Assembly: GCA_051878935.1 (NCBI GenBank)
Contig: JBJELB010000102.1
Span: 1 to 64,000 of the forward strand
DNA: 64,000 bases
Direction of reading: 5' to 3'
Source: CANQDT01 sp051878935
GTDB taxonomy: Bacteria > Bacillota > Clostridia > Lachnospirales > Lachnospiraceae
In this document: piece by piece, positions 25,835 through 33,856 of the stretch
Layout of the letters: every line of letters starts with the position of its first letter
Position numbering within the stretch: position 1 is the stretch's first letter
Program-made: the position numbers and the translations under genes
Notes under the pieces: generated by a model
Database searches by the model: none
The model's input: only the letters and a program-made list of their open reading frames with translations
Told to the model about the DNA's origin: nothing

Positions 25835-27043
25835 TTATAATAATGTATCTAACGTAGCACGAACTGCTTTAATAAAATCTTCACTGTTCACTGTGTTTAC
25901 ATTCTCTAATGTAGTGATCAAGGCTAAATCTTTGGTCATCGTACCATTTTCAATCGTTGCAATCGTAGCCTGTTCCAATTTGTCTGCAAAGGTCACTAAG
26001 GCATCATTTTCATCTAATTCACCACGTTTACGCAAAGCACCTGTCCATGCAAAAATCGTTGCTACAGAGTTTGTAGATGTCTCTTCACCCTTCAAATGTT
26101 TATAATAATGACGCTGAACCGTTCCGTGTGCAGCTTCATATTCATAATTACCATCCGGTGATACTAATACGGAGGTCATCATGGCTAAGGAACCAAATGC
26201 TGTTGCTACCATATCACTCATGACATCACCATCGTAGTTCTTACATGCCCAGATATAACCGCCTTCCGAACGAATCACTCGGGCAACCGCATCATCAATC
26301 AAAGTATAGAAATACTCAATACCTGCTTCTTCAAAACGTTTTGCATATTCTGCATCATAGATTGCCTGGAAAATATCTTTGAAATTATGGTCATATTTCT
26401 TGGAAATCGTATCTTTCGTTGCAAACCAAAGATCCTGTTTTGTATCCAAAGCATAATTAAAACAGCTTCTTGCAAAACTCTCAATTGACTTGTCAAGATT
26501 ATGCATACCCTGCACAATACCGGGACCATCAAAATCATGAATCAACTCACGAATCTCTGTGCCATCTTCTCCTGTATAAACAATCTCACATTTTCCTGCT
26601 CCCGGAATCTTCACCTCAGAGCCTTTATAAACATCACCATAAGCATGTCTGGCAATCGTAATCGGTTTCTTCCAGGTACGAACCGTTGGTTCAATCCCCT
26701 TAACGATAATCGGTGCACGGAAAACTGTTCCGTCCAGAATAGCACGTATCGTTCCATTCGGACTCTTCCACATTTCTTTTAAATCATACTCATCCATTCG
26801 AGCAGCATTCGGAGTGATCGTTGCACATTTTACTGCAACACCATATTTCTTCGTTGCATTTGCAGAATCAATCGTAACCTGATCGTTCGTTTCATTACGA
26901 TATTCTAATCCTAAATCGTAATACTCGGTATTCAGATCAATATATGGAAGCAACAACTCATCTTTGATCATCTTCCATAAGATTCTGGTCATCTCATCTC
27001 CATCCATCTCCACCAGGGGTGTCGTCATCTTAATCTTGTCCAT
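25835..27043 (-). CDS. icd: NADP-dependent isocitrate dehydrogenase (eukaryote-like type)
   Basis: 402 residues. N-terminal PLVEMDGDEMTRILWKMIK, then KSPNGTIRAILDGTVFRAPI (the phosphate-binding Ser/Asn loop), SEGGYIWACKNYDGDVMSD (metal Asp residues) and EAAHGTVQRHY. This is the IDH1/IDH2-like subfamily, not the E. coli type. It oxidises isocitrate to 2-oxoglutarate for glutamate synthesis. It lies between a PfkB kinase and DUF1846 with 12-13 bp gaps. Confidence 0.95.
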   Translation of the reverse strand: MDKIKMTTPLVEMDGDEMTRILWKMIKDELLLPYIDLNTEYYDLGLEYRNETNDQVTIDSANATKKYGVAVKCATITPNAARMDEYDLKEMWKSPNGTIRAILDGTVFRAPIIVKGIEPTVRTWKKPITIARHAYGDVYKGSEVKIPGAGKCEIVYTGEDGTEIRELIHDFDGPGIVQGMHNLDKSIESFARSCFNYALDTKQDLWFATKDTISKKYDHNFKDIFQAIYDAEYAKRFEEAGIEYFYTLIDDAVARVIRSEGGYIWACKNYDGDVMSDMVATAFGSLAMMTSVLVSPDGNYEYEAAHGTVQRHYYKHLKGEETSTNSVATIFAWTGALRKRGELDENDALVTFADKLEQATIATIENGTMTKDLALITTLENVNTVNSEDFIKAVRATLDTLL

Positions 27044-27055
27044 TTTGTATATCCT

Positions 27056-27982
27056 CTATTTCTTTATAATTTCCACCGCATCCATTAATTCCTGGAAATT
27101 CTCCATATCAATCTTCTGGCCGGCCGGCACACAGGATGCTGCTATCATTGCCATGACTCTTCGTATCATCTTTGCTTTGGAATTGCCGTTCGCCATCGTA
27201 TAAGCAACACCCGCTACAATCGCATCGGTTACACCATGATCCACATACACGTCCATAGCAACTCTAGGAGAATATATCACTTCTCCTCTCATAACAAATA
27301 ACACGCCGCTGGAGCCAAGATTGACAATAATAGTCTCTATTCCTGATTCAACAATGTCTGTACACATACGCACAACATCTTTTTCTGTTGCATGATACTC
27401 CATCTTGTTCAAAGTTTCAAGTGCAATTCTTGAAGTAACGATAACAGAAGGTTTCGCAGCGATACCTGCTTTTAACGTTTTTTCCGAACCTTCGAACACC
27501 ACTCTGCATCCTTTTGAAACAACTCGCTGTATCAGCTCCGTATATAATTCCGGTTCTTTATTCTCCGGAACACTGCCGGCAAATACAAAGATATTCTCTG
27601 GTTCTGCATACCGATCGATTTTCTCAACCAACTGCTCCATCTCTTCATCCAGAATCTCAGGTCCCGGATTGTTAAACTCCGTTACCAGACCATTTCTTTC
27701 TACAATCTTCAGATTCGTTCTGGTCATACCCTTGACTGTTACAAAATCAGATGCAATTTCATTTTCCTTAAAGAAACGATCAATAATGACACCACCGCTT
27801 CCTCCGGTAAAGCCGGTTGCAATACTCTCTCCACCCAACAGCTTAATCTTCTTTGAAACATTGATGCCTTTCCCACCAACAGTACGAACAATGTTGATGA
27901 CACGGTTTACTCTTCCCTGGTCTAAATGCTCTACTGTACCACGCTTATCAATAGCAGAATTTAAGGTCACTGTAATAATCAT
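27056..27982 (-). CDS. PfkB-family sugar kinase, 1-phosphofructokinase-like, altered active site
   Basis: 308 residues. N-terminal VTLNSAIDKRGTVE and NIVRTVGGKGINVSKKIKLLGG are typical of FruK/LacC kinases. The usual C-terminal anion hole GAGD is HGVTD (V-D-H-G-V-T-D-A-I-V-A-G): the catalytic Asp is kept but two glycine/alanine positions are changed. The usual IKPN-x-EL segment reads VTSRIALETL. It may phosphorylate a different substrate or have low activity. First gene of the icd-DUF1846 operon; no PTS fructose transporter is nearby, as would be expected for a true fruK. Confidence 0.8.
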   Translation of the reverse strand: MIITVTLNSAIDKRGTVEHLDQGRVNRVINIVRTVGGKGINVSKKIKLLGGESIATGFTGGSGGVIIDRFFKENEIASDFVTVKGMTRTNLKIVERNGLVTEFNNPGPEILDEEMEQLVEKIDRYAEPENIFVFAGSVPENKEPELYTELIQRVVSKGCRVVFEGSEKTLKAGIAAKPSVIVTSRIALETLNKMEYHATEKDVVRMCTDIVESGIETIIVNLGSSGVLFVMRGEVIYSPRVAMDVYVDHGVTDAIVAGVAYTMANGNSKAKMIRRVMAMIAASCVPAGQKIDMENFQELMDAVEIIKK

Positions 27983-28060
27983 ATTCGGTTCTCCTTCCTA
28001 TTGTTCCAATAGATTAATTATATGCCATTTGAGCCATTTGTGCAACTGCAACAAAGAATA

Positions 28061-29716
28061 TTATTGACCAAAATATTGACGGAAAAACTCTTCAATATCA
28101 TCCATTTTGGGCTGAGACTGACTGTCTCTGTTTCCATTATTACCATTTGGGGAATTCTGTCCATTATCCTGTGTCCGGTTCTCTGTACTATCTTCTTCCG
28201 AATCCGGTTTTGCCTGTAACGTTACATTGAGCACTTTTTCTTTATAAGCACCGTTTTGTACTCGTTTCACTGTAATTTCTACGGTATCTCCCGCTGCCTT
28301 CTTTGAAAGAAGTTCTGTCAGTGTATTCATAGACGTGATATCACGCGTTCCAAATTTAACAATAATATCATATGGACGAATACCAGCAGTCTCTGCCGCA
28401 GAACCTTCCATAACGCTGCTGACAAATACACCTTCCGGCATGCCGGTACTCTGCATCAGGGCACTGTCGACCGTTTGTCCCATAATACCTAAATAAGCCT
28501 GTTTTCCTTCCGGAATCTCACGCTCTGCAATCAAGTCATTTAAAATAGGTGTTGCTACGGAAGTTGGAATTGCAAATCCCATACCTTCTACTTCTTCCTG
28601 TGCAAATTTCACACTGTTAATACCAATGACCTGACCTGACATATTCAACAACGCACCACCACTGTTACCCGGATTAATCGCTGCATCTGTCTGTAACAAT
28701 GTCATGGTTTTATCCGTCATCTGAACTTCCCGATCTTTCGCACTGACAATTCCCTGTGTAACCGATTGTCCATATCCCAGAGCATTACCGATTGCAATAA
28801 CCGTTTCACCAACCTTCACACTATCGGAATCACCCAACTGTGCAACTTTGATTTTCTCTACTGTTGTAGCCTTCAGATCTTTTAAATCCACTGTTACAAT
28901 TGCAAGGTCTGCATCGGAGTCTGTTCCCTTAATGGTCGCATCAACCATTTCATCATCAACAAACTTCACCTTAACCTTCTGTGCATCCTCAATCACATGA
29001 TTATTGGTTGCAATATAGAGTACATCCTGATCCTGCTGAATGATGATACCGGATCCACTGCCTTCCGATTGTTGATTGTATGTCTGACCAAACCAGTCAC
29101 TTTGGGTTGTGATAACGGTACTGGTAATGGAAACAATCGAAGGCATCGTTTCCTCTACTACTGCTGCCACACCACCGGATGCTGAACTCTGGGTAGAACC
29201 CTCTACCGTTGCAATGACTGGGCTGTCAGCCGTTTTTTCAATTGTATTAGCAGTTCCGCTTTTCGTATTCCTGTTATCTATGGTACGAATCACACCTACA
29301 CCAATGGAAGATAACAAGACCACTCCTGCAACTGCACAGGCAACGATACCGAGTGTCTTACCAAAACCGCCTTTCTTTTTCGGTGGAATGTTGCTGTAAT
29401 TCGGCGTGCTATTCTGATACCCCGTATTATGCTGCTGTGAATAAGAATACTGCGTATATTGTGTCTGCTGATTCTGCTGTGTCTGCTGACTCTGTTGTGC
29501 CTGCTGGTTCTGTTGCGTCTGCTGTCCTCCATAGTTTGGAGTTGTATAAGCCGTAGCTGTATCATTCGGTGTCGTATAGGCTGATTCCTGTTCTGTATTC
29601 TGTGTTTCTGTTGCTTCCGAAACAGTAGAAAAGCCTTCTTCCTCCGGCATAATATCTTCATTTACAAATGGTTGGTTTTCATTCCATACATTGTTTTCAT
29701 TATTATCTTGACTCAT
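28061..29716 (-). CDS. HtrA/DegP-family membrane serine protease with PDZ domain
   Basis: 551 residues from ATG 29716 (GGGAG 9 nt upstream). A cytoplasmic N-terminus of about 115 residues is very rich in Gln and Thr (QQTQQNQQ repeats). One membrane helix follows at about 120-142, then the trypsin-like domain with His in TNNHVIEDA, Asp in DSDADLAIV and Ser in NPGNSGGALLN, then one PDZ domain (LGIMGQTVDS...GIRPYDIIVKF) and an acidic, Asn-rich tail ending DDIEEFFRQYFGQ. It degrades or refolds damaged exported proteins at the cell surface. A single gene, divergent from the polysaccharide genes. Confidence 0.93.
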   Translation of the reverse strand: MSQDNNENNVWNENQPFVNEDIMPEEEGFSTVSEATETQNTEQESAYTTPNDTATAYTTPNYGGQQTQQNQQAQQSQQTQQNQQTQYTQYSYSQQHNTGYQNSTPNYSNIPPKKKGGFGKTLGIVACAVAGVVLLSSIGVGVIRTIDNRNTKSGTANTIEKTADSPVIATVEGSTQSSASGGVAAVVEETMPSIVSITSTVITTQSDWFGQTYNQQSEGSGSGIIIQQDQDVLYIATNNHVIEDAQKVKVKFVDDEMVDATIKGTDSDADLAIVTVDLKDLKATTVEKIKVAQLGDSDSVKVGETVIAIGNALGYGQSVTQGIVSAKDREVQMTDKTMTLLQTDAAINPGNSGGALLNMSGQVIGINSVKFAQEEVEGMGFAIPTSVATPILNDLIAEREIPEGKQAYLGIMGQTVDSALMQSTGMPEGVFVSSVMEGSAAETAGIRPYDIIVKFGTRDITSMNTLTELLSKKAAGDTVEITVKRVQNGAYKEKVLNVTLQAKPDSEEDSTENRTQDNGQNSPNGNNGNRDSQSQPKMDDIEEFFRQYFGQ

Positions 29717-29807
29717 ATCCGAATCTCCCTTCATCTTAATTCCACTTTATCCTAGCAACTGATTGTGTTAGAATTGTGACGAAAATGTTATAATACTGTT
29801 ATCACAG

Positions 29808-29836
29808 TTGTAGAATTTCTTCTTGTATTATATAAT
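29808..29836 (+). promoter_or_regulatory. Promoter of the polysaccharide genes
   Basis: TTGTAG (29808-29813), 17 bp, TATAAT (29831-29836), 20 bp before the ATG at 29857. A second TATAAT at 29789-29794 lacks a good -35. Confidence 0.6.
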
Positions 29837-29856
29837 ATACCTAGCAAAAATCAAGG

Positions 29857-31275
29857 ATGGATATAAATAAAATGATTAAAGAAAATCAAAAGTATTTCAA
29901 TCGACTCCACGTAATCATAGATGGTATCATCATTTTTCTTGCCTTTTCCTTCTCTTACTTTGTGCGTTTCACAAGTAACTGGATTGCACACGAAAAATAC
30001 TATCCGGATTTCCGACGCTATGCCGGAATACTTCCGATTGCTATCCCGGCATATCTGCTATTGTATGCTGCTTTTCACTTATATCAACCTAAGAGATATC
30101 TGAACAAACGCAGTGAATTCTGGAATCTGTTAAAGGCGAACATTACCGGAATCGGGATTTTAATGGGGATTTTTTATCTGGTAAATCCGGCATACTTTTC
30201 ACGTATCTTCCTATTCATATTTGCCGGAAGTAATTTTTTATTGTGTTATATTTACAGAAGCATGATTCGGGTCTGGCTTCATGCAGCACGTAAAAACGGT
30301 ATGAACTTAAAACACATTATCATCATCGGATTCAGCCCTGCAGCTGCTGCCTATATTGACCGGGTCAAGAATAACCCGCACTGGGGATATATGATTCATG
30401 GCATTCTGGATGACCAGGTAGCACCCGATTTTGAATACCGTAAGATTCCATGGGTTGGACGCATTGATGATTTGCCTCGTTATCTTGAAGCCAATACTTT
30501 AGATGAAGTTGCCATCACCATCAGTTTGAATGAGTATTCGAAACTGGAGAAAATCGTATCGATTTGTGAGAAATCCGGTACCCACACCAAATTCGTACCG
30601 GACTATTATAATTTCATTTCCACTAATCCATATACGGAAGATTTGGACGGGCTTCCGGTCATCAATATCCGTAACGTACCTTTAACAAATACCGTAAATA
30701 AAATGCTCAAACGGATTATTGATATCATTGGCTCTCTCATTGCTATCATTCTATTTTCACCAATCATGCTGGTAACAGCAATTCTGGTAAAAAAATCCTC
30801 TGAAGGGCCGATTATCTTCAAGCAGACACGAGTAGGATTAGGAAATAAGGAATTTTCCATGTACAAGTTCCGCTCCATGGGAGTGCAGAAGGCCTCCCAG
30901 GAAAAAACAGGATGGACAACAAAAAATGATCCCCGGGTAACTCCAATTGGCCGCATTATACGTAAGACAAGTATTGACGAGCTTCCTCAATTATTCAACG
31001 TATTAAAAGGAGACATGAGTCTCGTTGGTCCACGACCGGAGCGCCCACAGTTTGTCATGAAATTCCGGGAAGAAATCCCACGTTATATGATCAAACATCA
31101 GGTACGTCCCGGCATTACCGGCTGGGCTCAGGTCAATGGTTTTCGGGGTGACACCTCCATCCGTGGACGTATTGACCATGACTTATATTATATCGAAAAC
31201 TGGACCTTATTATTTGATATCAAAATACTCTTTCTGACCATATTTAAAGGGTTCATTAATGAAAATGCATATTAA
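29857..31275 (+). CDS. Undecaprenyl-phosphate sugar phosphotransferase (WcaJ/WbaP type)
   Basis: 472 residues. Four N-terminal membrane helices, a CoA-binding-like Rossmann middle (HIIIIGFSPAAAAYIDRV), one more helix near 290, and a catalytic domain with KRIIDIIGS, PIIFKQTRVGLGNKEFSMYKFRSM, RKTSIDELPQLFNVLKGDMSLVGPRPE and GITGWAQVNGFRGD. It transfers a hexose phosphate from a UDP-sugar to undecaprenyl phosphate, the first step of exopolysaccharide or capsule assembly. The start is uncertain: AAGG abuts the ATG at 29857, and the ATG at 29872 is an alternative. It lies 12 bp before the LCP gene. Confidence 0.93.
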   Translation: MDINKMIKENQKYFNRLHVIIDGIIIFLAFSFSYFVRFTSNWIAHEKYYPDFRRYAGILPIAIPAYLLLYAAFHLYQPKRYLNKRSEFWNLLKANITGIGILMGIFYLVNPAYFSRIFLFIFAGSNFLLCYIYRSMIRVWLHAARKNGMNLKHIIIIGFSPAAAAYIDRVKNNPHWGYMIHGILDDQVAPDFEYRKIPWVGRIDDLPRYLEANTLDEVAITISLNEYSKLEKIVSICEKSGTHTKFVPDYYNFISTNPYTEDLDGLPVINIRNVPLTNTVNKMLKRIIDIIGSLIAIILFSPIMLVTAILVKKSSEGPIIFKQTRVGLGNKEFSMYKFRSMGVQKASQEKTGWTTKNDPRVTPIGRIIRKTSIDELPQLFNVLKGDMSLVGPRPERPQFVMKFREEIPRYMIKHQVRPGITGWAQVNGFRGDTSIRGRIDHDLYYIENWTLLFDIKILFLTIFKGFINENAY

Positions 31276-31287
31276 GGAGAACACATC

Positions 31288-32355
31288 ATGTCGAAACCAA
31301 TAAAATCACCTCAGGGCAAAACAGCCCGTCGTATCCGTGCGCGCAGACGCCGCACCAGAATACTGCTTCTACTAGAAATCTTATTTATCTTAGGAGCACT
31401 TATTTTTGCCTTTTATTACTTTCTTTATTCCAAGATGCAAGTCACACCGATTGATACGTCTTCCGTGGTCATGAATGATTTTGATGACCCGAACATCAAA
31501 GACTATCAGAACATCGTATTTATGGGAGTGGATTCCCAGACAAACGACTTAGACGAAGATACCCGCGCCGATTCTATTATCGTAGCGAGCATCAATAAAA
31601 AGAATAAAGATGTAAAGCTTGTATCCATTTATCGTGATACATACTGCAACATATCCGATTACGGATATACCAAGATTAACCACTCTTATGCATACGGTGG
31701 TCCAACCCTTCTGATGAGCACCATTAACAGGAATTATGATTTAAACATCCAGGATTTCGTCTGCATCAACTTCCGTGGTCTGGCAAATATGGTGAATATA
31801 TTAGGCGGAATTGACATAGAGATTCAGGAAGATGAGATTAACAATCTCAATGACTATATCAGAAATATGAACCACATCAACGGTGGACATTCCGTGAAGA
31901 TTAAACATGCCGGACTCCAGACATTGGATGGCAACCAGGCAGTGGCCTATGCCCGTATCCGCTATACGGACGGCGGTGATTACCGTCGTACCGAACGACA
32001 AAGAACCGTGATTCTCTCCATTATGGAAAAGGCAAAGCATTCCGGTCCTATCACACTATACAAATTATGCAACGAGATATTGCCGGATATTCACACCAGT
32101 TTATCATCAGGCGAAATTCTCTGGTTAGCGAAGGATCTCTTTTCCTATGATTTTGGCGAAACCTCCGGTTTCCCATTTGATGAGCTCAACGTTGGCACTA
32201 CCATCGGAGGTGTCTATTACGGAATACCGGAAACATTAAAAGACAATGTAAAACGTCTGCACGAATATCTCTTCCGGACTACAGATTACCAGCCTTCTGC
32301 AGCCGTTGGCGAGATATCCGATACCATCTATAACCGTTACCATTACGGCTACTAA
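31288..32355 (+). CDS. LytR-CpsA-Psr (LCP) family glycopolymer ligase
   Basis: 355 residues. A basic N-terminus (ARRIRARRRRTR) and one membrane helix at 26-47 are followed by the external LCP domain: FMGVDSQTNDLDEDTRADSI, SIYRDTYCNI, TKINHSYAYGG, FRGLANMVNILGGIDIEI and AVAYARIRYTDGGDYRRTERQR. The Asp and Arg residues bind pyrophosphate-lipid substrates. LCP proteins attach undecaprenyl-linked polymers to peptidoglycan, which fits the sugar transferase just upstream. A long inverted-repeat element follows the gene. Confidence 0.93.
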   Translation: MSKPIKSPQGKTARRIRARRRRTRILLLLEILFILGALIFAFYYFLYSKMQVTPIDTSSVVMNDFDDPNIKDYQNIVFMGVDSQTNDLDEDTRADSIIVASINKKNKDVKLVSIYRDTYCNISDYGYTKINHSYAYGGPTLLMSTINRNYDLNIQDFVCINFRGLANMVNILGGIDIEIQEDEINNLNDYIRNMNHINGGHSVKIKHAGLQTLDGNQAVAYARIRYTDGGDYRRTERQRTVILSIMEKAKHSGPITLYKLCNEILPDIHTSLSSGEILWLAKDLFSYDFGETSGFPFDELNVGTTIGGVYYGIPETLKDNVKRLHEYLFRTTDYQPSAAVGEISDTIYNRYHYGY

Positions 32356-32366
32356 ATAATTTATCC

Positions 32367-32679
32367 AAAAGAATTTGCGCCTGCCAAGCCCCCACGGGTC
32401 CGTACGCATAGGGAATATTTTTCTTGCGCGAATTCAGGTTTAAGAAAAAATAGCGTTCCGTTTCTATCACGTTTGATTACGCGCCTTATGAGCAAACTCA
32501 TCCACCGAAGTGTACCTAAAAAAGATATTGAAATCACTGACGGTGGATTCAAACAACTCAACGGCGCGTTTCGTGATAGTCACTGGAACGCTTTTTTTCT
32601 AAAAACCTGTGCGTCTGCGAAAAATATTCCCTATGCGTACGGACCCCGTGGGGGCTGAGGCAGGCGCAAATTCTTTCCA
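32367..32679. repeat. Long inverted-repeat (MITE-like) element, about 310 bp
   Basis: Two arms of about 100 bp (32367-32475 and 32572-32679) are near-perfect reverse complements: AAGAATTTGCGCCTGCC at the left pairs with GGCAGGCGCAAATTCTTT at the right, and CCGTACGCATAGGGAATAT pairs with its complement at 32625-32645. The arms differ by small indels. The roughly 95-bp centre has ACGCGCC/GGCGCG arms. It fills the gap between the LCP and yigZ genes and encodes nothing convincing. The sequence is unrelated to the element at 15264-15454. Confidence 0.75.
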
Positions 32680-32687
32680 GACTACCT

Positions 32688-33338
32688 CTACTCTTCGTAT
32701 ACTTCTCCATTTTCGAGTAAGGCATACTGTATCGTATCCCCTTCGGAAATCTGTATTCTGCCACTCGTCCCTTCAGTTAATTCGTTTTGCAGATACTCTT
32801 TCTGCTCTATTGGAAGGAGAATATGTACCACTACTTCATCGGTATAGTCTGTTCCTTCGGTCAGGACATCTTGCGATGCTAAGATATATTGTACTTTACC
32901 TACATCTGTATAATCCGTTCTGAGGTCCATTCGGACACCGGACCTCATCTCAATAATCTGACTATTGGCAATTCCCTCCTGTGTCGCTTTTGTATATGCC
33001 CGTACCAATCCGCCGGTTCCTAACAAAGTTCCTCCGAAATAACGGGTAACGACTACTACAATATTCCGGATGCTCTGTCCCTGTATGACTTCAAGCATAG
33101 GCTTACCTGCAGTACCACTTGGCTCGCCGTCATCACTGCATCGAACCACTTCCTGAGATAATCCTACACAAAATGCCGAACAATGATGTCGGGCATCCCA
33201 GTATTTTTTTCGTATTTGCTCTATAAAGGCAACCGCCTCTTCCTCTGTTTCTGCTTTGGCAACCGATGCGATAAACCTGGATTTTTTTTCTACAATTTCA
33301 CCTTCTGCTCCTTCATAAACCGTCTTATAACTCTTCAC
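32688..33338 (-). CDS. yigZ: YigZ/IMPACT family protein
   Basis: 216 residues from GTG 33338. AGGAGG lies 6 nt before this GTG, inside the region a longer ATG start (33356) would translate. Family motifs: KKSRFIASV, ARHHCSAFCVG, CSDDGEPSGTAGKPMLEVI and VVVTRYFGGTLLGTGGLVRAY, then a DUF1949 ferredoxin-like domain. The family is conserved and structurally related to ribosome/RNA-binding folds; its exact role is unsettled. It overlaps the DUF6514 gene by 14 bp, so the two are coupled. Confidence 0.9.
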   Translation of the reverse strand: MKSYKTVYEGAEGEIVEKKSRFIASVAKAETEEEAVAFIEQIRKKYWDARHHCSAFCVGLSQEVVRCSDDGEPSGTAGKPMLEVIQGQSIRNIVVVVTRYFGGTLLGTGGLVRAYTKATQEGIANSQIIEMRSGVRMDLRTDYTDVGKVQYILASQDVLTEGTDYTDEVVVHILLPIEQKEYLQNELTEGTSGRIQISEGDTIQYALLENGEVYEE

Positions 33339-33657
33339 ACTCTTCCTCCTCATCATTAATATAATGTGTCATCATATCATCTACAATTTCTGTCATACCT
33401 ATCGGTGTCACCTGTCCCTGACACAATGTGGAAATCGTTTTTTCTACAAACTTCTTCGAATCCGAAACAACCGAAATCCTGTCCTGCTCTACCACTTCAT
33501 AACAACCGTCTTCATGTACCTGGCATTTTTCTACCATAATACCATACAATGCCTCTTCCTGACTAGAAGCGGTTTCTAATAAATAGTATTTTAATAAATA
33601 ATTTCTCCCCTTTTGATCCAACAATGTTGTCTCACATACTTCTTGCGTATTTTTCAT
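33325..33657 (-). CDS. DUF6514 family protein
   Basis: 110 residues, small and acidic, ending DEEEECEEL. NYLLKYYLLET, YGIMVEK and the C-terminal VTPIGMTEIVDDMM fit this small clostridial family, which has no known function. AGAGGAG upstream. First gene of a pair with yigZ. The preceding gap 33658-33856 holds promoters for both directions, with TATAAT at 33822-33827 toward the PBP gene. Confidence 0.75.
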   Translation of the reverse strand: MKNTQEVCETTLLDQKGRNYLLKYYLLETASSQEEALYGIMVEKCQVHEDGCYEVVEQDRISVVSDSKKFVEKTISTLCQGQVTPIGMTEIVDDMMTHYINDEEEECEEL

Positions 33658-33856
33658 AAATAACTCCTCTTCATATTCTGTTTAATGTTTTGTGTTATCT
33701 ATATTATAGAAGAATCCAGATTTAAAATTTACCATTTTATCCCTTAAATCACGACAAAATACGACATAGCATATCAAAATCCTACATGAAGATTTCACTT
33801 TATTAAACGTTGCTTCTTTGTTATAATACAAGCATCAATATAAAGAAGGTTATATT

